Assembly: GCA_028386065.3 (NCBI GenBank)
Contig: JAKUCV010003673.1
Location: forward strand, 1 to 64,000
Source of the DNA: Turnera subulata
Taxonomy: Eukaryota; Streptophyta; Magnoliopsida; Malpighiales; Passifloraceae
DNA: 64,000 bases
Direction of reading: 5' to 3'
This document shows positions 36,386 through 46,610 of this stretch, in pieces. The position numbers and the translations under genes are program-made. Each line of letters opens with the position of its first letter. Position 1 is the first letter of the stretch. A model generated the notes under the pieces. It saw only the letters and a program-made list of their open reading frames with translations. It was not told where the DNA came from and did not search any database.

Positions 36386-39067
36386 TTGCTCACCGATTTA
36401 CTTTTACGATTTTTTTTCTTTCCCCCAAAAATCAATACAAACAATCCAATTGTTTGTGTTTCAGCCAACAATATTTTATTCCCGCACGAACAATTTTTTT
36501 TCTCTACGTCAAGTGTGTTGATGTGCAACTCTTCACTTGGTGTCTTCTCCAATTTGATGCAGCTCGAACAAAGTGATCCCGATCTTTTTTACCAAGGACT
36601 CTTTGCCAAGTTTCTTTTCAGATTTATGTTCAGTGGAAGTTCTTTCAAATGGAGGCTGCAGATATTTTATACCTTTATTGATGACTATAGTAGGAAGACA
36701 TGGGTGTATTTCTTGAAGAATAAATCTGATGCTTGTGGTGCTTTGAAGCAATTTTTGCTCTATATTCAAAGACAGAGTGGTCATATGATTAAGACTTTGA
36801 GAACTGACAGAGGCACTGAGTATATTGTTTGTGATGATTTTCTAAAACAAAATGGTGTGAAGCACCAGTTGACAGCAAGGTATACTCCTCAGCAGAATGG
36901 AGTTGCAGAGAGGAAGAACAGAACTGTGATGGATATGGTCAGGAGTATGTTGCATAACAAAAATTTGCCTAAAAATTTTTGGGCAGAAGCTGTTTCTTGT
37001 GCTGTTTATTTGTTGAACAGGTGTCCTACCAGGAGTGTTGATGGAAAAACACCTCAAGAAGCATGGACTGGTCAGAAGCCGAATGTCAGTCACTTGAAGG
37101 TGTTTGGTTCCATTGCCTATGCTCATGTTCCAGATGCATTGAGGAAGAAACTAGATGACAAGGCAGAGAAGTGTATTTTCCTTGGGTACAGCCATGAGAC
37201 AAAGGGATACAAGCTGTACAATCCAGTGACGAAGAAGGTGGTGATTAGCAGAGATGTTACTTTTGATGAGCAAGGAGTTTGGGATTGGTCATCTGCAGAA
37301 TCACAGCCATCCCCACATTACTTAGTCACTGAGAGAGTTGACGCAGAAGAAGTAGAACAAATGGAAGAACAAGTAGCACAACCTCCACCAGCACAACAAG
37401 CAGTTCCAGGTCGTCCACAACGTAATCGCCAAATGCCTACACACTTGCAGGATTATGTTGTTGGGAATGACAATGATCCCAGTGATGAAGAAGAGATGGC
37501 ACACTTTGCTTTCTTTGTTGACTGTGATCCCCTATTATATCAGGATGCTGCAAAAGATGATCGTTGGATTCAAGCCATGGATGCTGAGATACATGCCATT
37601 GAGAAGAATAAGACATGGGAGCTGACTTCATTGCCTGCTGGAAAAGAAGCCATTGGTGTCAAATGGGTGTACAAGACCAAGTATAAGCCTGATGGAGAGG
37701 TGAAAAGATACAAGGCAAGATTGGTGGCAAAAGGCTACAAGCAAAAGCCAGGTATTGATTACTTTGAGATTTTTGCTCCTGTTGCAAGGCTTGATACTGT
37801 GAGAATGATAATTTCTATTGCTGCACAAAGTAATTGGAAGATTTATCAAATGGATGTGAAATCTGCTTTCTTGAATGGTGTGCTTGAGGAAGAGGTGTAT
37901 GTTGAACAACCTCTTGGTTATGTGAAGAAGGGGGAGGAAGAGAAAGTTTTCAGGTTGAAGAAAGCCTTGTAATGCTTAAAACAGGCACCTAGAGCTTGGT
38001 ACAAGCGAATTGATTCTTATTTTGTTGAGAATGGATTTCACAGGTGTCCTTATGAGCACACTTTGTATGTGAAATCTAACAAGCAGGGATATGTGACTAT
38101 TGTGTGCTTGTATGTTGATGATATGATTTTCACTGGTAACAATCCTGAATTGTTGATGAAATTCAAGAAAGAGATGATTGCACAGTTTGAGATGACAGAT
38201 ATGGGTTTGATGTCATATTTTCTTGGCATTGAGGTGAATCAGATGTAGGGAGGCATATTTGTTTCACAGAAAAAGCATGCAGGTGATGTGTTGAAGAAGT
38301 TCAAGATGGAAAATAGCAATCCGATTATGACTCCAATGGAGGAGAGATTGAAGTTAGAGAAGGATGGCAATGGTGACTTGGTTGATGCTACCAACTTCAA
38401 GAGATTGGTAGGAAACTTGCGGTACTTGACAGCTACAAGGCCAGACATTGTCTATAGTGTTGGACTTGTGAGCAGGTTTATGGAGGCTCCACGACAGTCT
38501 CATTGGCAAGCTGCAAAGCGCATCCTGCACTACGTCAAAGGTACATTGAATGATGGCATTTTCTATTCTGCTACTAACAGTGTGGAGCTTGTTGGCTATA
38601 CAGACAGTGATTGGGCTGGAGACATTGAGAAGAGGAAGAGTACTTCTGGGTTTGCTTTTCATCTTGGTTCTGGTGTGTTTTCTTGGTCATCCAAGAAACA
38701 ACAGGTAGTTGCATTGTCTACAGCTGAAGCAGAATACATTGCAGCTGGAAATTGTGCTACTCAAGCAGTATGGTTGAGGAAGATGCTTAGTGAGCTGAAG
38801 CAGTTTCAAGAGAAGCCTACTACAGTGTATTGTGATAACAAGTCAGCCGTTGCGTTGTCAAAGAATCCAGTGTTCCATGGTCGCAGCAAACATATTGACA
38901 TCAAGTATCACTACATTCGTGAGCTGGTGCAAAACAAAGAAATTGTGCTTCAGTTTTGTTCATCTGAAGATCAAGTTGCAGATGTTTTCACAAAGCCATT
39001 GAAGACCGAAGTGTTCCTAAAGCTCAAGAAGATGATGGGCATGGTAAAGCTTGAAGACTTAGTTTAA
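36386..39067 (+). pseudogene. Copia pol remnant: integrase (partial), reverse transcriptase, RNase H
   Basis: The plus-strand frame from about 36630 encodes the integrase core from [13 protein letters not shown] onward with LRTDRGTEY and the catalytic-E block [11 protein letters not shown]; the zinc-binding N-terminus and first catalytic Asp are missing. Reverse transcriptase follows ([18 protein letters not shown], catalytic YVDDM at about 38113), then RNase H with a TADSDWAG-like YTDSDWAGD, AEAEYIA and HIDIKYH. Stops interrupt at 37970 (TAA) and 38246 (TAG), both in frame. No gag or protease. The frame ends ten bases before the 3' LTR. The family cleaves, integrates and copies the element. 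Confidence 0.92.
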
Positions 39068-39076
39068 GGGAGGCAA

Positions 39077-39277
39077 TGTGGGAATAATATTAAACTAAGT
39101 TAATATATTTAATTAATATAATATTGAGTTGTGGTAGGAGTCCTAAATCTAAAAAGACTAGGTTTTATGATATTTGTGGTACACTATATAAAGGGACTTA
39201 CCCTAGTGTTTTATTGTGTGGCTTTACAAATAAAAATAAAGTGTGTTGGTGTTGCGTATATTCTCTCCCTGCTAACA
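39077..39277 (+). repeat. 3' LTR of the plus-strand half
   Basis: 201 bp, TGTGGGAATAATATTAAAC to CTCCCTGCTAACA, with the polypurine tract TTTAAGGGAGGCA just upstream. A near-identical LTR lies at 33865-34062. Confidence 0.9.
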
Positions 39278-39282
39278 GGCGT

Positions 39283-39718
39283 GCCAAGGAATTTTGCAGA
39301 AGAAACAGAGTTCTTTCTTGCAATTTGGACAATTTATCTTCTTGGTGGTATTCCCACACTCATTCAATACCAAAGCTGAGCAATCTTGGTAGGGGCAATA
39401 ACTCGAATACTGGTTCTGGGACAATTGGCCTAAAACCGCAGACTCGCAAAGGAGATCACACCATTTCACGAATACTTGCTCCGGGACAAGTGGTCTACAC
39501 GAGAGAGGATCCAATGCGTGCTCACAGCCGAGCCCAGGGCACCGAATGTTGCCGGTCATGCTCTGAACTTGAACTTCAATATACTTCGATATGCAGTCCA
39601 GGCAATATGGATGTGTACACAAGCTACATCCATTTTCAAATTTTTTACTTGATGGTGTAGGTTCAATGCATATTTGGCATGTGAAGAATGAATCCTCTTG
39701 TTGGTTTTGTTCTGTCAT
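39283..39718 (-). pseudogene. RBR-type E3 ubiquitin ligase gene, 5' exon (RING1 and IBR), interrupted
   Basis: The minus-strand ATG at 39718 opens a frame with RING1 (CQICIEPTPSSKKFENGC, CTHPYCLDC, IRCPGLGC) and the IBR domain (YCPYQDCSALV, NCPNCKKELCFFC, PWHA). Together with the exon at 34334-34484 this gives the RING1-IBR-RING2 order of plant RBR ligases, which take ubiquitin from an E2 onto a RING2 cysteine and pass it to targets. The frame is cut in the IBR by a 4.8-kb copia-derived insertion and in the following intron by an LTR fragment, so this copy cannot make a full protein. Confidence 0.88.
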
Positions 39719-41110
39719 TTCTTCTTTTTCGCAACTTTTGATGGGTGTTCCCTTCTTGAGTATCTAATGCACAACTCACACGAATAAGGTTAGCTTTTCT
39801 TTGCTTGTGAGTATTGGATTATAAGTTCCACATCAGAAAAAAGTTAATTAATGTACATGGAATTTAATTAGAACTTCTAGCTTAATCTTGAAAAAAGTTA
39901 ATTATTCAGCATCTTCCTCCTCGGTATGTGTAAATTATGATCAAAACAATAGCATCAAAAAATTATGATCAAAACAATAACAGTGCAACTAATCTTTAAA
40001 CCTTCCCAATTCCATATTCAATAATTTTCACCAAAATCGATTAATTCAATACTCAATCACGTAGTTTTTGTTTCTTAGTCTATTCATCAATTTGCTAAGG
40101 CTAAATCCTAATTCCTAAAATTCTAAACTCCAAAACCCTAAATCTTAAATTTTAAACCCTAAAACCCAAAATCCCTATTTCCTTCGGATAGAGAATAATG
40201 AAAGTGGAGCTTTATTTTGGTGAAGTTCTATTGCTGGAGATTAAAATATCAACTAAGTTATTGAATTTGATGAAGCTATAAGAAAATTGATTATAGGTAT
40301 CTGCCCTAGTTTCGTCGCTCTTCAATATTGTGGAAGATTGACATTAATTTGGAAACCACATGAATATTCACGCCAAAGGAAAGCGAATAGAATTTGTTAT
40401 TGAATTCTAAGAAAAAGAAAAATTGGGTGAAATCAATAACTAATTGTTACACTTTAGTGAAGAGAATCTATAACCAGAAACTGAAAGCAGATGTACCAAA
40501 AAAGAAATTGAGAACAGACTAAGGATTTGTCGCATAGGTACTGTTGACCGCATACCTTAATTAGCCTCCTGCTTGTTAGGTTTCCAACGATTGTTTCCGT
40601 AATCTTAAAAGTCATTAAGAAGTATAGATATATTTATACTGATTCATTCAGCTAATTACTTGTAAGACCAAAACTAATATGCATGGCATAATTATTAAAA
40701 TTCTATTGGAGATAGGTTTGGTGTTTGACTATATGCGTACACAAAAAAATCTATGATTAAATTAAGATTACCTTGGTTTGCAAGTACTCCTGTTCCATCT
40801 AATTAATTAATTGCTCCAAAAATCTATCGTCACGTGTTGGATTTTTTTTTCCTTTTGGATTTTTAATTCTAATTTTTTCAAATGAATTTAAAATAAAATT
40901 GGAGTGTTTGGCAAAATTAAACTTATTCTAGATGGGAACATGTTGATTTATTTGGATTCTGAATTCAAAGTGGGAAAAAATAAAGATACCAAATTTCGGG
41001 AAATTTCAGCATCAAATTTATTATCGAGGATACTAAAAATACCTTTAATCCGTCGGTTGCTTAGGCTTTGTCGTTTTTTGGGTTTCTTTACGTAAGAGGG
41101 TCGGTTCGGG
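39719..41110. other. Intergenic region with a repeat and telomere-like words
   Basis: 40108-40175 contains several imperfect CCCTAAA words. 40326-40620 is copied at 43058-43340 on the other side of the F-box gene. No coding region is supported. Confidence 0.5.
40326..40620. repeat. Direct repeat flanking the F-box gene, copy 1
   Basis: About 290 bp matching 43058-43340 in the same orientation (ACATTAATTTGGAAA...; ACTGAAAGCAGAT; CTTGTTAGGTTTCCAA). A scrap of it also occurs near 42900-42950. Confidence 0.75.
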
Positions 41111-41118
41111 GACTTTAT

Positions 41119-41127
41119 TATATAAAT
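41119..41127 (+). promoter_or_regulatory. TATA box of F-box gene 1
   Basis: TATATAAAT about 115 bp before the ATG, within a GGTTCGGGGACTTTATTATAT block also found before copies 2 (59181-59190) and 3 (61986-61993). Confidence 0.65.
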
Positions 41128-41239
41128 TAAATAGTCTCATTATTCCGTCCTAGCCTGTAAAACAAAAACAACAACGAAACCCTAACCCACACACCATTGG
41201 TTCCAGCTTCGAAGAGCGAGAGGAGCAGCATAAGCTGCA

Positions 41240-42451
41240 ATGATGAGCAATAACAATATCCCAACCGAAATCATAGCCAACATAATCTCAAGACTTCCAT
41301 TCAAGACAATTATCCAGTGCAGGTGCGTATGCAAATCCTGGCTTCACTTGATCACCAGCAAACCTTATTTTGCACGACTCCAGCATTCCAGGGCGCAGCC
41401 ATGTCTCTTGCTCTACCCAGCTGCAGACAGCCGCAGATTCCTCAATCCACCAAAGCTAAAACGACTATACTTGCTTGATCTGGGCTTCATTAACGAGCAT
41501 GGGCTACCTTCCAACACTAAAGATTTGGAGGTGAAATTTGACCTCCCAATAACACAAGGGAGTCTTGTTGGTTCTTGCAATGGCTTGCTTTGTCTAGTTA
41601 CAGATACAGGAGACCTTGGTTGCGGATTCTGGGTGTGCAATCCCATAACCAGAGAATACGTGGAGATTCAAGGACCCAAAAAGCCCCAAAGTTACAGCCA
41701 ATATTCGTTCCGCTACATTCAGTTTTTCTATTGCCCTTCAAGTGATAAGTATAAGATTATGGTTGGTTTGTATGGACAATTGGACAAAGCAACAATTTCC
41801 ACAATTGGAACGAATTTGTGGAGAGATGTTGATGATGGTGTCCCCACAGGCTACGGTTCCGCTATCTACCTGAATGGTGCTCTTCACTGGCTTTGTGATG
41901 TTAATCACAAACGGAACATATGTGCTTTTGATATTGAGGATGAATCAGTCCGTTTTATTATCCCAGCAACACCACCACCACCTCCTGAAATTTTTACGTG
42001 TGCTGGACGCGTTGATTTATATCTGAATGGTGATTTGATTGGTTTAGTCTGGACATATTCTGACATAGCGCATGGTGGTTTTGAAGTATGGTCTATGAAG
42101 GAGTATGGAGTGGCAAGCTCGTGGACAAGGCTACAACATGTCCAAAATTCTTTGATGAGAAGACGGCCAAGGGAAAATCATCTCCAAGTTATACAATTCG
42201 AATCCCCCATCCACGAGGAAGAAGATGATGATGATAAGAAGAAGAACATCACGTGGTTTCGCGCAGAACATTGGAGGATTGTGGTTTGGCATAATATCAA
42301 GAACAAGGAGATCGGGAGTAATAAAGAGTTAAAGATTTATTGTAAGGATGAGTACTTGTCGTTGATTTCCTATACTCCAAGTCTTCTCTCACTCAAGGAT
42401 GGTGCACTTGGAAAAAGCTTAACAGTTCTGAATGTTAAGAAGCCAACATAA
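41240..42451 (+). CDS. F-box protein with F-box-associated domain
   Basis: 403 residues in one exon. The F-box lies at about 5-50 (IPTEIIANIISRLPFKTI, CRCVCKSWLHLI). An F-box-associated region follows with GSCNGLLCLV, WVCNPITREYVEI, GALHWLCD and YWRIVVW-type blocks near the end. F-box proteins bind SKP1 through the F-box and bring substrates to an SCF ubiquitin ligase through the C-terminal part; the substrate here is unknown. An acidic run EEDDDDKKK occurs near 330. Two ATGs in tandem (41240, 41243) are possible starts. It belongs to a small local family (42590 scrap, 59333, 62116); this is the only intact copy. Confidence 0.92.
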   Translation: MMSNNNIPTEIIANIISRLPFKTIIQCRCVCKSWLHLITSKPYFARLQHSRAQPCLLLYPAADSRRFLNPPKLKRLYLLDLGFINEHGLPSNTKDLEVKFDLPITQGSLVGSCNGLLCLVTDTGDLGCGFWVCNPITREYVEIQGPKKPQSYSQYSFRYIQFFYCPSSDKYKIMVGLYGQLDKATISTIGTNLWRDVDDGVPTGYGSAIYLNGALHWLCDVNHKRNICAFDIEDESVRFIIPATPPPPPEIFTCAGRVDLYLNGDLIGLVWTYSDIAHGGFEVWSMKEYGVASSWTRLQHVQNSLMRRRPRENHLQVIQFESPIHEEEDDDDKKKNITWFRAEHWRIVVWHNIKNKEIGSNKELKIYCKDEYLSLISYTPSLLSLKDGALGKSLTVLNVKKPT

Positions 42452-42589
42452 ATATTCCAAAATTCTCATACATTTTTTTTTTATGCTAATAATTCTCATC
42501 CTTTCATATGTTGCCTTTTCTTTGCTTTTGAGTAAGGGTATGGAGTTAGAACTTAATCTGAGCCGTCTTCCACATTCTGTGTACACTAT

Positions 42590-42880
42590 GGGTTAACTTC
42601 CAACCCTGAAGATTTTGGAGGTTCAACTTGACCTCCCTAGTTGTAGATTCTGCATCCCACAACAGGAGAAATACGTGAACTTTGATGGACCTGAACAGCC
42701 GATAAAGTTCAGCTGTGATCCTCCCCCATGGAGTTTTCTATTGTCCCTTAGGTGATACGTACAATTGGGAATATAGTATGGAGAAACATTGATCATGTGC
42801 CACCTGTACAATCGGGATGGTGTGATTGGAAAAAGCGTAACATGAGTTCTAAATGCTAAGTCTAGGTAGTAAGAAGACTT
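42590..42880 (+). pseudogene. Shrunken F-box pseudogene
   Basis: About 290 bp in which short pieces of the F-box gene follow each other in the original order with the sequence between them lost. The pieces match the CCAACACTAAAGATTTGGAGG, ATCCCATAACCAGAGAATACG and GGTGCACTTGGAAAAAGC regions of the intact gene. No open frame remains. It lies 140 bp after the intact gene. Confidence 0.75.
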
Positions 42881-43057
42881 GGTTGATAAAAGTTTTTGTA
42901 CGGAATTAGAGGAAAGCCAGTAGTTGTTATTAAATTCCAAAAAAAAGAACTATTGTATAATTTATTGTATAATTTATTGATTTGGTAGGTCTTTTTTCTA
43001 AGGATATGATAGAATGAAATTTGAACTTGGTGGTTGGCTGGCGAGGAGTCTATCATC

Positions 43058-43340
43058 CATTGTTGCACATTAATTTGGAAAACCATATGAATATTCACAC
43101 TAAAGGAAAGCCAATAGTTGTTATTAAATTCCAAAAAAAAGAAAAATTAGGTGAAATCAACAACTAATTGTTACACTTAAGTGAAGAGAAGGATATCTAT
43201 AACCAGAAACTGAAAGCAGATCGATGTACCAGAAAGGAAATTGAGAACAGATTAAGGATTTGTCGCATACCGCATACCTTAGCTTCCTGCTTGTTAGGTT
43301 TCCAAAGATTGTTTCCGTAATATTCTTAAAAGTCGGTGTA
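43058..43340. repeat. Direct repeat flanking the F-box gene, copy 2
   Basis: Same orientation as 40326-40620, with small indels. The pair brackets a 2.4-kb interval with the intact F-box gene and its pseudogene. Confidence 0.75.
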
Positions 43341-43669
43341 CTGTTCACGATGCCATCACTATGAGGAGCCAGCTACCAAGGACTTTTGGCTTGCTGTCCA
43401 ACATGACCTACCTCTCGATTTTTTCCAGGTTTCATGCCTTCAACTTTGGGTCCAGATCAATTTATCTTCCCCTTCTTCCTTATTTGCTAATGTTCCCTAG
43501 CGCCTTTGGTTTGGGGTATAGTGTTGGTTCCTTTGGAGATGGCAGAATGACTTGATTTTCACAAGGCTTGGAGCTCCCTTTAATCCAAGGGCCCCGATTC
43601 TGAAGTTTTGCAGAGAAATCCTGGGGGCTGCCTCCCATGTCACTCGATATGTATCTAGATCGTCGAATG

Positions 43670-44146
43670 TGCAAGAAAGGGCAGCTGTTTGGTCTCGCCC
43701 GAGGCCAGTGATATGTCAGCAGACTTTAAGCCCCAGTCCAAAGTCAACTAGCCCAAAAGGTAGCTGAGCAGGCCCGTAACGCCTCAGAGGTCTAGAGGAA
43801 TTCCAAACTAGAAGTTGGAGTAAGAGTAAGACTGCCCCTCCTCGTGGACAGCTGGCAGAGAGTACAGACGACGAAAGATGCGGAGAGGACGTTGGATGAA
43901 GGTGGAGCTAGCAGTCTAGGAAGCATAGGATGGGCGGCACGTGAGAGGAATAGGATAAATACCCAAAGAGAACAAGTAAACCCTAGATCGAAATAGTTAC
44001 ACAAAAAAACCCTACTGTATTTTCCCCTCTGGAAGGGTATTCTTCATTGTATTCAAGCTCAATCCAATCAATACACTTTGACTTTTCAATGCTATCTCTT
44101 TACTTTTCTTGGCTTCATATCTTTGATTTTTCTAAGAGTAATATCA
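43670..44146 (+). repeat. Probable 5' LTR of a Tat-like Ty3/gypsy element (left limit uncertain)
   Basis: Ends in TAATATCA just before the primer-site-like TTGGCACCGTCTGTGGGAAA (44147). TTGGCRCCGTCTGTGGGAA after an LTR is common in plant Tat-type elements. A TATA-like AGGATAAATACCC lies at about 43948. The left end is guessed; it may begin as early as about 43350. Confidence 0.55.
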
Positions 44147-44192
44147 TTGGCACCGTCTGTGGGAAACCAACAAAAAGCTTGATTGTGCCACC

Positions 44193-44963
44193 ATGAGCGC
44201 AAGGAGAAGGCTTGAATGGGATGAAGACGATGAAGGAACCGAGCCGCCGACAGCCTTCTGTTCTCCTTATGACTTCACGGCTCTAGACCGTAAGAGGGAG
44301 ATGGCGGTAAGGGCTAGCGGGCAGAAGCCCATGGAGAACCCAGACTATAATGCCATGACGGCTCAGTTCCATGACGCCATTTCCAGGTTGCAGGACCTGA
44401 AGAGGGCTGGGTTGATTGGAAGCCCAGGTGAACTAAAGGCAAGATTAGCCTCCTCTAGCAAAGGAAATGAGCTGGAACTCGAAGAAGAGCCAGATCCGTA
44501 CCTGGAAGGGCGGAGCCTGAGGAGAAAACATGATGGGGGCGTAGAAAACACCTCTAGAGAGATTTTTCCGTGAGGAAAGGAGCCACCTTGGCGATCTACA
44601 AGTGCCCCTGGAGGGTACCTGCAGGGAAAGGTCTCAACTTGGAGGCCGAGAGGACATGGAGGTGGAATGGGAGAATGCTCCGAATAGAAGAAGGCCACGA
44701 GACGGCCGGAGGGAGGATGAAAGTGAGCATCAAAGGAAGATCCGCGAGGAAAGGGGCTACCTTGGAGAAAAGGACGATGAACCCACACCTACCAAGGTGT
44801 CTTGAGGCCAAAAGGCTCGCTCTGATGGAGAAGTGAGGGTAGATCTAGGAGCAGCTGGACACGGGAATGAGAGGGGCCCCCATGGAGCATGGAGGGGAGA
44901 GGAGAGAAGAGTCGAGCAAGAAAACCAAGGGGAGTAGAGATACCTGGAGTGCAGGGAGGCCCT
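44193..44963 (+). pseudogene. Tat-like gypsy gag, N-terminal part
   Basis: The ATG at 44193 opens 126 codons to a TGA at 44571. The similar charged, Arg- and Glu-rich coding character continues in another frame to about 44800, so a frameshift is likely. This is the poorly conserved N-terminal region of Tat gag. The conserved gag domain resumes at 52488, after the Sirevirus-like element inserted at 44964. Confidence 0.65.
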
Positions 44964-46555
44964 TGTTGGAACTAATGCCTCCTTGCTTCTTATAGGTTTT
45001 GATATTGACAAACTATTCAGGAAGCAAAAAGAAATGAATTGAAATGAAGGCAAACCAATCCTCAAGCAAAAGAAACCATTGAAGAACAAAAGATCAAAGT
45101 GAATGAGCACAAGATTGAAGAGTCAAGAAAGAAGAGTTAGATTCATAAATTGTACAAGGTATAACACTCAACTCTTCTAGGACATTGGCTCAAAATAAGA
45201 TAAAGTTTGCTCATGCATCACATAAACATATTTCAAACATCAAACTAATTTTTGAGTCAATAACATCGATGTTATATTTTACCACATCGATGTTCTGCCT
45301 TCAAACAATCTTCCAAAATTGGCAGTAGGCTAATAACATCGATGTTGGCATCCCAAACATCGATGTTCTTTCAAGTCGACTTTAAAATCGTTTTGCCGAG
45401 CCAAAATAACATCGATGTCGGAATCCCAAACATCGATGTTCTTGGTTTCAACCATTTTCTAAAAGTTGGCAGTAGCTCAAAAACATCGATGTTGTCATCT
45501 AAACATCGATGTTCCTGCCTTCAAAGAATTTTCCAAAAATTGGCAGAAGGCTCAGAACATCGATGTTCTCATGACCGTTGCATTTGAAAATATTTCTTAC
45601 ATGAGCAAAACATCGATGTTGGATTTAGAACATCGATGTTCTTCAAATTGAGTCTTTTAACTCTTGTTCACAGAAGCAAAATAACATCAATGTTGTGAAA
45701 TAAAACATCGTTCTTCTTCAATGATCAGTTTTCATCTCTTTTTCACAGAAGCAAAATAACATCGATGTTGGTTTTCAAACATCGATGTTCTTCATATGAA
45801 GCTTTAAAGGATTTTACACAGATTCAAAATAACATCGATGTTGGGTTTGATAACATCGATGTTTTAGTTACCGTTAGTCCAATAATTCAAATTTACTGGA
45901 CAAAACATCGATGTTGAGATTTTAAACATCGATGTTATGACCGTTATTCTGATAAATTTTCAGCACCCACTATGTTTTGTTTAAAGCTATTTTCTTGAGT
46001 GGATTTCAAACGGCTCCATAACTTTTCAGAGCTACAAATTGAGCATTTTCAGCTCTGTTTCAGAACTAATCAACTCTCTACATTCAAGCATTTATTTGAT
46101 ACATTCATCCAAATTTTAATTGAGCCAATATCCTATTAGAGCTTAAATTCTGTAACTCATATCTACTCTTGTGAGAGTTCTTTGTTTGAGTGATTGTATT
46201 GCTATACACCTTAAGGGAGGTTAGTTCCCTTGTTGAGATTCATAGGAGGAGGGTATATCTTTTTGTGTGAGAAGTCTTGAAGTGAGGTATCTTCAAGCAG
46301 GAGATTAGAGTTTCTTGTGACTAGAACTCTAGGTTGTAAACGGTTTGTTAAGCACCCGTAAGTTTAACGTAGATAGTGCAATCTTCAAGAGAGTCTCTTG
46401 AAGGACTGGATTAGCCACACAAGTAGTGTGTGTGTGAACCAGGATAAATTGCTTGTGTCCTTCAATCTTTAATTCCGCATTTATTTCTTGCTTATTTCGT
46501 TTTAATCCGATAAACGCTATTCACCCCCCTCTAGCGTAGGTCTATTGTTCTAACA
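44964..46555 (+). repeat. 5' LTR of the Sirevirus-like element
   Basis: Contains the palindrome array 45262-45936 in its left half. Compared with the 3' LTR it has one extra 21-bp palindrome unit near 45274-45294 and lacks 22 bp near 46136. Confidence 0.93.
45262..45936. repeat. Palindrome array AACATCGATGTT in the 5' LTR
   Basis: Copies start at 45262, 45283, 45335, 45356, 45408, 45429, 45482, 45502, 45556, 45609, 45629, 45683, 45704, 45758, 45778, 45831, 45852, 45904 and 45925. Four are imperfect (45283, 45408, 45683, 45704). Members of a pair start 20-21 bp apart, and most pairs start 73-75 bp after the previous pair; 45556 stands alone. Short open frames here are only the repeat translated. 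Confidence 0.95.
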
Positions 46556-46557
46556 AT

Positions 46558-46570
46558 TGGTAGCGGAGCC
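46558..46570 (+). promoter_or_regulatory. Primer binding site TGGTAGCGGAGCC
   Basis: Two bases after the 5' LTR. Same two-base deviation from the initiator Met-tRNA site as at 881-893 and about 62662. Confidence 0.8.
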
Positions 46571-46610
46571 TAACTCTCTGAAAGACTTAACCGTTTGAGA
46601 GAAACTTTCT

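Larger units (their letters stand above)
34485..39277. mobile_element. Inverted composite copia insertion with two outward-facing 3' ends
   Basis: The left end is a minus-strand 3' LTR (34485-34702) with its polypurine tract just inside. The right end is a plus-strand 3' LTR (39077-39277), also with its polypurine tract just inside. The two LTRs are related but different. The whole is flanked by one 5-bp duplication, GGCGT, so it behaves as a single integration event. The halves meet at about 36215-36618, where a 30-bp direct repeat (TTACCAAGGACTCTTTGCCA at its start) bounds a poly-T-rich stretch. Confidence 0.8.

Noticed and set aside
39124..39660. 178-codon plus-strand open frame over the LTR end and RBR exon
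   Set aside because: It reads the complement of the RING1-IBR exon and the LTR; the minus strand carries the clear domain motifs.
40108..40175. Interstitial telomere repeat
   Set aside because: Only a few imperfect CCCTAAA words mixed with other A/C-rich sequence; not a tandem array.
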